The notes below the pieces were generated by a model, which was given only the letters and a program-made list of their open reading frames with translations, had not been told where the DNA came from and ran no database searches. A DNA stretch of 64,000 nucleotides from CAVZMI01 sp050011775 (GTDB taxonomy: Bacteria > Bacteroidota > Ignavibacteria > UBA10030 > CAVZMI01), in assembly GCA_050011775.1 (NCBI GenBank), contig JBEKIL010000006.1, positions 124,001 through 188,000 on the forward strand. The letters are read 5' to 3'. Of the stretch, positions 52,396 to 61,062 are shown piece after piece; positions within the stretch are counted from its first letter, which is position 1, and each line of letters begins with the position of its first letter. The position numbers were made by a program, and so were the translations under genes.

Positions 52396-53230
52396 AATGT
52401 TTCGCTCTTTGATAAATTATTACATCGTTTTTGTAGTTTTGATACTATCTTCATTAGATGGATGCCGCCCGACAAAAGAGGCAGTAAAGGAAGAGGCTCC
52501 CGCACTCGTACCCCTCTTTTCTGTCAAGATCCTCTCTTTGAATCTCAACAGAGGAAAGGATATCGGTTCACTCTCAAGCCTTCGGAAACTTGCAGATATG
52601 ATTAAAGAGAACGAGATCGATATCGTCGCCTTGCAGGATATTTCGATTCCGATCACGGCGGCGCGGCCCAACTATGTGAAGGAACTTGCACGGCTGACAG
52701 ACATGCAGCTTGCGCTGGGAACAAACCGGCTGCCGCAGATGGGCGAGCACGGCAATGCGATTCTCAGCCGCCTGCCGATAGTGAAAACCGATAACGTTAT
52801 GCTGCCGGCATTAAAGAAAAATAACGATCATGGTGTTTTATACGCGGCGATCGATCTCGGGACGATGAAAGTCATACTACTCAACACTCACCTCGATCAG
52901 GCGATTGGAGACCGGGACGAGGTTCGCATAGCCGAAGCCTTCAAGAAATTGCAGCAGCAGTTCCACGATTATCGACTTTTCATCTGTGCGACCTTTTACG
53001 ATGAGCAGAACAGTCCGTTACTAAAAACACTCTTAGCTTCGTACACCGATGCAGTCAATTCGAATACTTCTCCATCGGCCGATCCGAAGCAGCAGTTTTC
53101 GTACATTTTCTATCCGATTAATTCAAAATTTCGGACTGAAGAGCGCTCGACGTTCGATACGGGAATCAGCACTCACCGGGCGATAATCACGAAACTGACA
53201 TATTTTGATGTCCCACCGGGACACAATTGA
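52388..53230 (+). CDS. EEP-fold (endonuclease/exonuclease/phosphatase) lipoprotein, probably inactive
   Basis: 280 residues from ATG 52388. The signal peptide ends in a lipobox-like LDGC (about 23-26). The fold is EEP: SLNLNRG, IVALQD, GEHGNAILSRLPI and LLNTHLD. Yet the usual glutamate of ALQE is Asp (ALQD), the Gly-Asp-x-Asn motif is replaced by ATFYDEQ, and the terminal S-D-H is STHR. Metal binding and catalysis are therefore unlikely in their usual form. It could be a pseudo-enzyme at the envelope. Overlaps the RmlD-like gene by 8 bp; the cas promoter overlaps its stop codon. Confidence 0.8.
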   Translation: MNKMFRSLINYYIVFVVLILSSLDGCRPTKEAVKEEAPALVPLFSVKILSLNLNRGKDIGSLSSLRKLADMIKENEIDIVALQDISIPITAARPNYVKELARLTDMQLALGTNRLPQMGEHGNAILSRLPIVKTDNVMLPALKKNNDHGVLYAAIDLGTMKVILLNTHLDQAIGDRDEVRIAEAFKKLQQQFHDYRLFICATFYDEQNSPLLKTLLASYTDAVNSNTSPSADPKQQFSYIFYPINSKFRTEERSTFDTGISTHRAIITKLTYFDVPPGHN

Positions 53231-53255
53231 CACTCCTCTTAATTTCTCGTACATT
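53227..53255 (+). promoter_or_regulatory. Sigma70-like promoter for the cas operon
   Basis: TTGACA (53227-53232), 17-bp spacer, TACATT (53250-53255). Start near 53262, 44 bases before the cas3 ATG. The -35 box overlaps the stop codon of the EEP lipoprotein. Confidence 0.65.
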
Positions 53256-53305
53256 CAACTTGCGCCTCCGCTATTTTCTACCATTGTCCGCGAAAGGACT
53301 TTGTA

Positions 53306-55492
53306 ATGTTCTACGCACACTCCGAAAACGCTCGCGGTGAGAAACATAGTCTGATAGAACACCTCAAGAAAACGGCTGAACTTACACGATCCTTTGCGCC
53401 TTCAGAAAAACTTCGGAATCTCTTCTACCTAGCCGGATTGTTGCACGATGTCGGGAAGTTTCAGGATGGATTTCAGAAGTATTTAGCTACAGGGAAACCA
53501 AAAACGCCACACGCAGGAATTGGGGCATACAACGCGTATCGAACAGCGAAAAACATATACCCGCTTCAGTTCACCATTCAAGGACATCATGTGGGAATGC
53601 CTGATAATGCAGACCGAAAAAGTAATATCGAAGATTACGAAGAGGAAGAAGAGACGGCAAACATCCTGCGTGTAAGGTTTTTGAAAGACTTTCCTGAATT
53701 CAAGATTCCAGAGAATGTCCTCCCTCATAAAGATTTTCTTCATGTCGAATGCATAACGCGCTTTGTGTTCAGTGCACTGACCGATGCCGATTGGTTAGAC
53801 ACAGAAAAACATTTTGAACAAGAACGAAGAGAATCACGAGAGAACATACAGCTAAGCCATGATCATTTATGTGAACATTTGATTGAAAAACTCGAAAGAA
53901 AATTTGAAGAACTTCCAACCGAGGGCGCGATTAACGAGCTTCGAACAAAAGCAAGAAATGACGCAGCATCAAATGCAAATGAGCACACAGGATTTTATTC
54001 ACTGCAATTGCCGACCGGTTTGGGAAAAACATTGACCTCAATGTATTGGGCATTGTTACACGCACAACAGAACAACTTGAAACGAATCATTATTGTTCTC
54101 CCCTACATCAACATTATTGACCAGACAGCGAAAATCTTGAAAGATGTCTTTGGAGAAGAAATCGTTCTGGAACATCATTCAGGTGTTATTGATGAAGATA
54201 GAGAACAGGATAAGTATGATGAAACAGCGACTGGAGAAGGCAGAGAACTTGCAAAGCGTTTAGCATGTGAGAATTGGGATGCTCCGATTATCGTTACAAC
54301 CTCTGTGCAATTCTTTGAGTCGCTATTCAGTAACAGACCATTTAAGTGCAGAAAGAACCATAACATTGCGGAATCGGTAGTAATCTTTGATGAAATTCAA
54401 ACATTGCCCAAAGAATATGCTGAACCGATTATCATAATGCTCAAGAATATTGTCGCGTTGGTGCGAACCTCGTTTCTCTTTTGTACTGCCACGCAACCCG
54501 CATTTATAAAACGTGAAGGATTTGATGGGGTTGAGAGCATTCGCCCATTGATAGCTCGGTCGGAAGAATATTTTGATGCGACACAAAGAGTGAATTATGT
54601 ACTGTTGAATGGACTTGAAGAAGTGCCTCTTCACGTTGTTGTAGGTAAGCTTACACACGAAAAGGATTCATTTCTAATAATTGCCAACACCAAGAGCATA
54701 GCACGAGAGTTGTACGAACAGGTTAAGCAATTCAATGGATATGAGCATTTTTACCATATCTCTACGACAATGTGCCCGCATCATCGAAAGAAGACCATCG
54801 ATGCAATTATCGAAGACTTGAAAAACGAAAAACGTATTGCTGTTATTTCAACTCAGTTAGTAGAAGCCGGTGTGGACTTCGATTTTCCGTGCGTCTATCG
54901 CGCCATTGGACCGATGGATTCTGTTATTCAAGCTGCGGGCAGGTGTAACCGAAACGGAAAGCTTGCAAAAGGCAAGGTTGTTCTGTTCAATTTAGAAAAA
55001 CATAAAATGCCGGATAAAACCTATGAGGCATGTGCAGGTTTTGCGGCAAGCATTATAAAAGAGAATGCCAATGTACTTCACAATGCTCAATCATTCGAGG
55101 AATATTACAAACAAGTTATAACGCTCTTTGTGAACGCCGATAAATACAAGATTACCGAGAAAAGAAAGGGATTTAATTTTAAAGAGGTCTGCGGGAGCTT
55201 TAAGTTTATAAACGAACCGACAACCTCGCTTGTAATTGAAAAGTATCAGGAGGGACTTCCATTATTAGAGGAAGTTAAACAGTTAGTCAATGCAGAAAAG
55301 CTTGTGAAGAGAAACCTGATCAGACGTGAACATTACAGAAGACTTCAGCAATTCAGCGTGCAGGTTTATCCGGATTTCCTGAAAAAGCATAGCGGCCAGA
55401 TTGTACAGTTGAACGATTCCATTAAAATTTATGTGGGTAATTACGATAAAGATTTTGGTCTGTCGCCAAAAGAGGTTGAAACAGTGTTTTAA
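53306..55492 (+). CDS. cas3: CRISPR-associated nuclease-helicase Cas3 (type I-C)
   Basis: 728 residues; AAAGGA precedes the ATG. Degrades target DNA recruited by Cascade. The N-terminal HD nuclease (about 1-220) has LLHDVGKFQ, KTPHAGIGAY, GHHVGMPD and SALTDADWLDTE. The superfamily 2 helicase follows: Walker A LPTGLGKTLTSM (about 228-239), FDEIQTLP as the DExH box, CTATQP, and AGRCNRNG (motif VI). First gene of the operon, separated from cas5c by 91 bp. Confidence 0.97.
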   Translation: MFYAHSENARGEKHSLIEHLKKTAELTRSFAPSEKLRNLFYLAGLLHDVGKFQDGFQKYLATGKPKTPHAGIGAYNAYRTAKNIYPLQFTIQGHHVGMPDNADRKSNIEDYEEEEETANILRVRFLKDFPEFKIPENVLPHKDFLHVECITRFVFSALTDADWLDTEKHFEQERRESRENIQLSHDHLCEHLIEKLERKFEELPTEGAINELRTKARNDAASNANEHTGFYSLQLPTGLGKTLTSMYWALLHAQQNNLKRIIIVLPYINIIDQTAKILKDVFGEEIVLEHHSGVIDEDREQDKYDETATGEGRELAKRLACENWDAPIIVTTSVQFFESLFSNRPFKCRKNHNIAESVVIFDEIQTLPKEYAEPIIIMLKNIVALVRTSFLFCTATQPAFIKREGFDGVESIRPLIARSEEYFDATQRVNYVLLNGLEEVPLHVVVGKLTHEKDSFLIIANTKSIARELYEQVKQFNGYEHFYHISTTMCPHHRKKTIDAIIEDLKNEKRIAVISTQLVEAGVDFDFPCVYRAIGPMDSVIQAAGRCNRNGKLAKGKVVLFNLEKHKMPDKTYEACAGFAASIIKENANVLHNAQSFEEYYKQVITLFVNADKYKITEKRKGFNFKEVCGSFKFINEPTTSLVIEKYQEGLPLLEEVKQLVNAEKLVKRNLIRREHYRRLQQFSVQVYPDFLKKHSGQIVQLNDSIKIYVGNYDKDFGLSPKEVETVF

Positions 55493-55508
55493 TCATTGCT
55501 TTGTCACC

Positions 55509-55523
55509 CTGAACTCGTTTCAG
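55509..55523 (+). repeat. Short stem-loop resembling a dispersed intergenic repeat fragment
   Basis: The cas3-cas5c gap contains GTCACCCTGAACTCGTTTCAGCATG-like sequence: CTGAA and TTCAG pair around ACTCG-type loop (55509-55523). Such CTGAACTCGTTTCAG strings are common dispersed repeats in Bacteroidota-like genomes; only one copy was seen here. Confidence 0.45.
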
Positions 55524-55583
55524 CATGACTGATAACACCAAAAATAAGATTATATAAAGATTAAAAAATAAAAAGGAGGAAAC

Positions 55584-56297
55584 ATGAATAACAACAATGT
55601 TCGGGTAAAGGTGTGGGGCGAATTTGCCTGCTTCACACGCCCCGACCTAAAGGTAGAACGAATGACATATCCGTGTATGACCCCTTCAGCGGCGCGGGGC
55701 GTTTTGGATTGTATTCTCTGGAAGCCAGAGTTCATCTGGCACGTTCAGAAAATACTCGTTCTCAATCCGTTGAAATTTCATTCAGTGAAACGAAATGAGA
55801 TCAATAAGAAACAGGGGAAAACTCCAATCATCATAGAAGTGGACCGAGCTCAACGTAACAGCATTATCCTGAAAGATGTCGCGTACATCATTGAAGCCTC
55901 GGTTTATCAGAAAGAGCCGGATGCAAAGAATCTGCCAAAGAAATATGTCGAGATGTTCAATAGAAGGGTGCGCAAAGGGCAATGCTGGCGAAGACCCTTT
56001 TTGGGAACGCGCGAGTTTGCGGCGGAGTTTGCTCTTCCAGATGGAAGTGAAAAGCCAATTCAAGGACCAATTCCTATTGGCAGTCTCTTCCTTGATATGT
56101 GGTATGATCAAAATGGAATACCTTCACCAAGGTTTATGTACGAGGTAGTTGTTGAGCATGGCATATTAGACTGCAGCAAAGAATACAAACAAATCCTCAC
56201 GAGCAAACACCAACAAGGCTTGATAGCAGCATATCCGAGGCAATTGATTCATGAATTCAACCTTGCCGAAGAAGTCACGGCAAAGGAGGATATATGA
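55584..56297 (+). CDS. cas5c: Cascade subunit Cas5c (type I-C, pre-crRNA processing)
   Basis: 237 residues; GGAGG precedes the ATG. In type I-C, Cas5c (Cas5d) cuts the repeat RNA in place of Cas6. The start VRVKVWGEFACFTRPDLKVER, the block MTPSAARGVLDCILWKPEFIW and FLGTREFAAEF are type I-C Cas5 hallmarks. There is no cas6 in the locus, as expected. cas8c overlaps its stop by 4 bp. Confidence 0.95.
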   Translation: MNNNNVRVKVWGEFACFTRPDLKVERMTYPCMTPSAARGVLDCILWKPEFIWHVQKILVLNPLKFHSVKRNEINKKQGKTPIIIEVDRAQRNSIILKDVAYIIEASVYQKEPDAKNLPKKYVEMFNRRVRKGQCWRRPFLGTREFAAEFALPDGSEKPIQGPIPIGSLFLDMWYDQNGIPSPRFMYEVVVEHGILDCSKEYKQILTSKHQQGLIAAYPRQLIHEFNLAEEVTAKEDI

Positions 56298-58087
56298 TAC
56301 AAGAACTGGTTGAGCTTGCAGGTAAAATCAAAAAGATCCAATCAAACGTAGGAACAACACACGATGCTTTTGGCATCGTTCAGACAAGCATAGATTGTGT
56401 GATTGATCGGAAGGGAAATTTCAAACAATTCATAGTCCATGAAAAGCAGCCAACAATAGCCGAAAGACTTACTTCCAAGAAAGGCAGCGCGCGACTGCTT
56501 GTTGATAAGTCGGAAGAAGTATTGGAATTTGTAAACGAAAAGGAAAAAAACTGGGAAAAATTAGAAAAACAACGCAAGCAAGCCCCTTACAAACACAAGC
56601 TCTTTCTTGAGAAATTAAAAGAATACGAAGGCATCAAAGGCCTGTCTCCGGTGTTCTTGTTTTTCGATAAGAATCGCAAAAATGGATTAAGAAGAGCACA
56701 AAAGGAATTTAAGGCAATCGATGAAAAGGAACGACAAGGGAATATTGCATTCCTATTATCTCGTGAAAGCAAGCGGATTCATGAACAACAAGCAATTATC
56801 GATGCAGTGATTGAACATCATGCTGCTTTTTTAGCGAAAGAAAAAAATAACCGATTTGAACGATGTTCAATTTGTGGTTCTTCATCTCATCCCATTGCAG
56901 ATATTCCTCATGGAATGATAGCAGGCAGATGGGTCCCCGCTGGACAAAAAAACGGTTGTGCCTTAGTTTCCTACAATTTCCCTGCAAGCGAATCATATGG
57001 CTTCAAAGGAAATCAAAATTCTTCTATTTGTACAAAATGTGCTAAAGCGTACGTAGAAGCTTTAAATTGGCTTTTAGCACCTTACTCATGGATCCAAAAT
57101 GAAAATAAAGGCAAACCAAGACCTGTATTTAAAAACAGAAAAGATATTTCCAACGATACTGCTGTCGTCTATTGGTTAAAGAAAAAACTTAATGTTGAAG
57201 ATATTTCTCAGCTTGACGAACCGGATGAAGAAAAGATCAGAAAGATGATCGATTCTATATATGAAGGTCGCGTCAAAGCAACAAGACATATCATTACCGA
57301 TATGTTCTATGCAATAACCTTGAGCGGTGCGGCGGCCAGAATCGCTATTCGCGACTGGATAGAAACCAGTGTGGAAAACCTTCGTGTCAATATTGCCCAT
57401 TGGTTCCGTGATATTGAAATCTACGAATACAATAGCGATGAAAAGAAGCTCATACATAAATATCCCCGCTTTTGGGAAATGGTAAGAGCAACGAAGAGTA
57501 AGAGTGGAAAAGATGTCGAATATGGAAGAATCGGAACAGCATTGTGGAAATCAGCGGTATTGGGAACTGACCCCCCGCTTTGGATATTGAGTGCAGTTTT
57601 TAATCGCATACGAGCAGAACAAGGGAATGTAACTTCTACCCGCATTGCACTTTTAAAGTTTTGCCTGAATCGAAAAACAAATAACAAAGGAGGAAAAATA
57701 TATATGGCTACGCTAGACGAATCAAACAAAAATATTGCTTACACATGCGGGCGGCTATTTGCCGTCTTGGAATCCATCCAATACCATGCGTCGGGTGGTA
57801 ATCTCAACGCAGGCATCAGGGAACGTTTCTTCTCGTTTGCCTCTGCAATGCCGGCAACGGCGTTCGGAAGATTAATGAAACTCTCGCAGCATCATTTGTC
57901 GAAAATAAGAGGTGATAAACCCGGACTTGCGGTGAACCTAGACAAGAAACTGCAAGAACTCATCGGCAAAATAGAAGGGTTCCGTTTCCCTGCAGTGTTT
58001 TCATTAGAAGACCAAGCAAGCTTTGCCATTGGTTATTATCATCAACGACAAAACGATTTTATAAACAAATCTGATAAGGAGAAATAA
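56294..58087 (+). CDS. cas8c: Cascade large subunit Cas8c (Csd1)
   Basis: 597 residues. Large subunit of the type I-C effector, involved in PAM recognition. Typical segments: CSICGSSSHPIADIPH and SICTKCAKAYVEALNWLL (a Cys4-like pair of CxxC motifs), VVYW, RLFAVLESIQ and the C-terminal AFAIGYYHQRQ-like end (FAIGYYHQRQ). Overlaps cas5c by 4 bp and is followed by cas7c with 2 bp between. Confidence 0.95.
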   Translation: MIQELVELAGKIKKIQSNVGTTHDAFGIVQTSIDCVIDRKGNFKQFIVHEKQPTIAERLTSKKGSARLLVDKSEEVLEFVNEKEKNWEKLEKQRKQAPYKHKLFLEKLKEYEGIKGLSPVFLFFDKNRKNGLRRAQKEFKAIDEKERQGNIAFLLSRESKRIHEQQAIIDAVIEHHAAFLAKEKNNRFERCSICGSSSHPIADIPHGMIAGRWVPAGQKNGCALVSYNFPASESYGFKGNQNSSICTKCAKAYVEALNWLLAPYSWIQNENKGKPRPVFKNRKDISNDTAVVYWLKKKLNVEDISQLDEPDEEKIRKMIDSIYEGRVKATRHIITDMFYAITLSGAAARIAIRDWIETSVENLRVNIAHWFRDIEIYEYNSDEKKLIHKYPRFWEMVRATKSKSGKDVEYGRIGTALWKSAVLGTDPPLWILSAVFNRIRAEQGNVTSTRIALLKFCLNRKTNNKGGKIYMATLDESNKNIAYTCGRLFAVLESIQYHASGGNLNAGIRERFFSFASAMPATAFGRLMKLSQHHLSKIRGDKPGLAVNLDKKLQELIGKIEGFRFPAVFSLEDQASFAIGYYHQRQNDFINKSDKEK

Positions 58088-58089
58088 TC

Positions 58090-58944
58090 ATGTCTAATGC
58101 AATAAAAACCCGGTACGATTTTGTCTTTTTATTTGATGTTAAAGATGGAAACCCCAACGGCGATCCCGATCAGGATAATCTTCCCCGCGTTGATGCAGAG
58201 AATCAGGAGGGACTTGTGACAGATGTTTGTATAAAAAGAAAAGTGCGTAATTATGTTGAATTAAAATACCCTGATGAATCAAAGAAAAATACCGGGCATG
58301 CAATTTTTATCCGACAAGGGAATGTACTTGGTGAAATTATAGACAGCGCAAAAGGAAAAGAACCAAAAGACAGAAAAGGAACTCTCTGTGCAGAGTACTG
58401 GGACATTCGGGCTTTTGGTGGAGTACTTTCTGTCGGAGAAAAAGGTGCAGGAACAGTGAAAGGACCAATCCAGTTTACTTTCTCACGCTCAGAAGATCGA
58501 ATCTATCAAGCTGAGCATACAATAACTCGTTGTGCAGTAACAACACCGGAAGAAGCAAAAAAACAGGAAGGTCGAGAATATGCTTCTACAATGGGACGCA
58601 AATCTACTGTTCCCTATGCTCTCTATCGCATGCACGGATTTATCTCTGCTGTTGATGCATCTAAAACAGAATTTTCGGAAGACGATCTAAAACTACTTTG
58701 GGAAGCACTACTTAACGCTTTTGAACACGACCGTTCTGCAGCGCGTGGAGAAATGAATCCACGGAAACTTATTGTATTTAAGCATGAAAGTCACATTGGC
58801 AATGCACGAGCAGGAGAATTATTTGAACGTATAAAAGTTGAAAAGAAAAAGGACGTAGAGCTTCCACGTGCATGGAGTGATTATACGGTCACTATTCAGC
58901 GTGAAAATTTACCAAAAGGAATTTCGTTAGAGGAGAAACTCTAA
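58090..58944 (+). CDS. cas7c: Cascade backbone subunit Cas7c (Csd2)
   Basis: 284 residues. Polymerises along crRNA in the type I-C complex. Recognised by DFVFLFDVKDGNPNGDPDQDNLPRVD-like start (RRM fold with G-N-P-N-G-D-P), DIRAFGGVLSV and YRMHGFISA. The length is normal. cas4 starts 6 bp after its stop. Confidence 0.96.
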   Translation: MSNAIKTRYDFVFLFDVKDGNPNGDPDQDNLPRVDAENQEGLVTDVCIKRKVRNYVELKYPDESKKNTGHAIFIRQGNVLGEIIDSAKGKEPKDRKGTLCAEYWDIRAFGGVLSVGEKGAGTVKGPIQFTFSRSEDRIYQAEHTITRCAVTTPEEAKKQEGREYASTMGRKSTVPYALYRMHGFISAVDASKTEFSEDDLKLLWEALLNAFEHDRSAARGEMNPRKLIVFKHESHIGNARAGELFERIKVEKKKDVELPRAWSDYTVTIQRENLPKGISLEEKL

Positions 58945-58949
58945 TCTGA

Positions 58950-59576
58950 ATGTTCTCCGAAGATGAATTTATTCAAATAAGCGGGCTTCAGCACTACGTT
59001 TATTGCCCACGGCAATGGGCTTTGATCCACATCGAGGATGTATGGACGGACAATGTATTCACTGTTCGCGGCGAAATCCTTCATGAGAAGGTAGATACCG
59101 ATACGTACGAAACGCGGGGAACAAAAAAGACGGTGCGTGGTTTGAGAATCCACTCGACACGGCTTGGAATCGTAGGGCGCGCGGATGTTATAGAATTCAA
59201 AGATACAAAAAACGGACAGGAAGAAATAATGCCCGTTGAATTCAAATCAGGTGAGCCAAAAGAAGATATAAGCGACAAAGTGCAATTATGTGCCCAGGCG
59301 CTCTGTCTGGAAGAAATGATGAATGTTACTATCCGGCACGGCGCATTCTTTTACGGCCGTATCCGACGGCGTTTTCAGGTAGAACTCGAAAGTGAATTAC
59401 GAAAACAAACCGAGGAAATAATTTCAAAGATCCACGAAATGGCGACAACCAGACGAACTCCGCCGGCAGAGTACTCGGCCAAATGCCGTAATTGTTCGCT
59501 CGAATCTATTTGTGTCCCAAAAGCAATGAACGAATCGAAGCTCAAAAAATATATCGGAGGATTGTATTCACAATGA
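58950..59576 (+). CDS. cas4: CRISPR-associated exonuclease Cas4
   Basis: 208 residues. RecB-like nuclease helping select PAM-bearing prespacers. Fe-S cluster cysteines: Cys19 in HYVYCPRQWAL and three near the end in KCRNCSLESIC. The nuclease core has GRADVIEF and PVEFKSGEPKE. cas1 overlaps its stop by 4 bp. Confidence 0.96.
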   Translation: MFSEDEFIQISGLQHYVYCPRQWALIHIEDVWTDNVFTVRGEILHEKVDTDTYETRGTKKTVRGLRIHSTRLGIVGRADVIEFKDTKNGQEEIMPVEFKSGEPKEDISDKVQLCAQALCLEEMMNVTIRHGAFFYGRIRRRFQVELESELRKQTEEIISKIHEMATTRRTPPAEYSAKCRNCSLESICVPKAMNESKLKKYIGGLYSQ

Positions 59577-60601
59577 AAAAGCATTTGAATACGTTATACA
59601 TAACATCTGATGATGCCTATATCAGCAAAGAGCGCGAGACGTTCGTCGTCGAAGTGAATAATGAAAAAGTATTTCAGGCGCCGATCCATTCTATCGAAAA
59701 CATTGTCTGCTTCGGATTCAAACCGCTCACTCCGGCATTGATGGCATTTTGCGCTGAGAATGGTGTCGGAATCAGTTATCTTTCCGAAACCGGAAAATTC
59801 CTTGCGCGAGTGTACGGTGCGCAGCAGGGGAATGTGCTTCTGCGTAAAGCACAATACGCAATTGCAGACAGCGAACCGGAGTCACTCTCTATTGCCCGGC
59901 CGATCGTCGCAGCAAAGGTGACGAATTATCGGAGTCTATTGCTCCGCCACCAACGTAATCATCCTGATGATTGTCCTGATAATGTTGTTTCCGTAGCAAC
60001 AGCGATGGGAAACCGTTTGGCGGAAATCCAAAAATCTGCATCGCTCGATGAGCTTCGGGGCCATGAGGGTGAATGCGCAGCCATGTACTTCGGTGTGCTC
60101 TCTTTATTGATCACGGCCCAGCAGGAAGACTTTACATTCACACTGCGTACAAAACGTCCACCGCTCGATCCGGCCAACGCGCTTCTCTCTTTTTTATACG
60201 CAATCCTAGCAAACGACGTAAGGTCGGCACTTGAGACAACCGGACTCGATCCTCAGGTCGGTTTTCTTCATCAGATAAGGCCGGGGCGGCCAAGTCTGTC
60301 GCTTGACATTATGGAAGAATTTCGCGCTTATCTCGGCGATCGAATTATGCTTAATCTTATTAACCTTAAGCAGGTAACAAAAAAAGATTTCGAAATAAGA
60401 GAATCGGGCGAAGTACGGATGTCTGATGATGCCCGAAAAACAGTCATAATGGCATATCAGAAACGGAAGCAGGAAGAGATTACGCATCCGTTCCTCGGGG
60501 AAAAAATGACGATTGGTTTATTACCGCATATTCAGGCACAATTACTTGCACGGTATATCCGAGGAGATATTTCAGATTATCCACCATTTTATATTAAGTG
60601 A
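59573..60601 (+). CDS. cas1: CRISPR integrase Cas1 (type I-C)
   Basis: 342 residues from ATG 59573 (MKKHLNTLYITSDD); the open frame begins earlier but only inside cas4. Integrates new spacers with Cas2. Typical: IENIVCFGFKPLTPALMAFC, GISYLSETGKFLARVYG, LDELRGHEGECAAMYFGV with the metal Glu, and GFLHQIRPGRPSLSLDIMEEFR with metal His and Asp/Glu. Normal I-C length. Confidence 0.97.
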   Translation: MKKHLNTLYITSDDAYISKERETFVVEVNNEKVFQAPIHSIENIVCFGFKPLTPALMAFCAENGVGISYLSETGKFLARVYGAQQGNVLLRKAQYAIADSEPESLSIARPIVAAKVTNYRSLLLRHQRNHPDDCPDNVVSVATAMGNRLAEIQKSASLDELRGHEGECAAMYFGVLSLLITAQQEDFTFTLRTKRPPLDPANALLSFLYAILANDVRSALETTGLDPQVGFLHQIRPGRPSLSLDIMEEFRAYLGDRIMLNLINLKQVTKKDFEIRESGEVRMSDDARKTVIMAYQKRKQEEITHPFLGEKMTIGLLPHIQAQLLARYIRGDISDYPPFYIK

Positions 60602-60608
60602 GATTACT

Positions 60609-60899
60609 ATGATGATTCTTGTAAGCTACGACGTTTCGACAACAACAGATATAGGCATTAAACGGCTTCGAAAGATAGCGAAAATATGTGTTGATTTCGG
60701 ATTGCGTGTTCAAAATTCAGTTTTTGAATGCAATATAGACCCGGCTCGATGGGAAATATTAAAAGATAAGTTACTATCGACATATGATTCCGACAATGAC
60801 AGCTTAAGATTTTATTTTCTAGGTTCAAATTGGAAAAGGCGTGTAGAGCATCATGGAAATACAGCGTTAACAGATATTGAAGAGCCAATTATTATCTGA
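60609..60899 (+). CDS. cas2: CRISPR adaptation protein Cas2
   Basis: 96 residues from ATG 60609; a second Met follows at once. Ferredoxin-like fold starting MMILVSYDVSTTTD with the conserved Asp, then GLRVQNSVFECNIDPARW and a C-terminal segment RRVEHHGNT, matching type I-C Cas2. Structural partner of Cas1. Last cas gene; the leader follows. Confidence 0.96.
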   Translation: MMILVSYDVSTTTDIGIKRLRKIAKICVDFGLRVQNSVFECNIDPARWEILKDKLLSTYDSDNDSLRFYFLGSNWKRRVEHHGNTALTDIEEPIII

Positions 60900-61062
60900 C
60901 GCTAATCGAAGCGCACATTAAATCACTGTGAGGTTAGCAGTACAAAAACAAACGATAAAATTGCAAAATCAATAATAATTGGAAATATAATGAAAGAACT
61001 AAGGGGTATAAGCATACTATGGTGAATTCAGGTCTATTTTTTCTATTGATTTGATAGTTACC
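60900..61062 (+). promoter_or_regulatory. CRISPR leader
   Basis: AT-rich non-coding 163-bp stretch between cas2 and the first repeat, as expected of a leader at the cas1-cas2 side of the array. It contains TTGCAA (60961-60966), a 19-bp spacer and a perfect TATAAT (60986-60991), a likely pre-crRNA promoter with a slightly long spacer. New spacers would be added next to position 61063. Confidence 0.75.
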
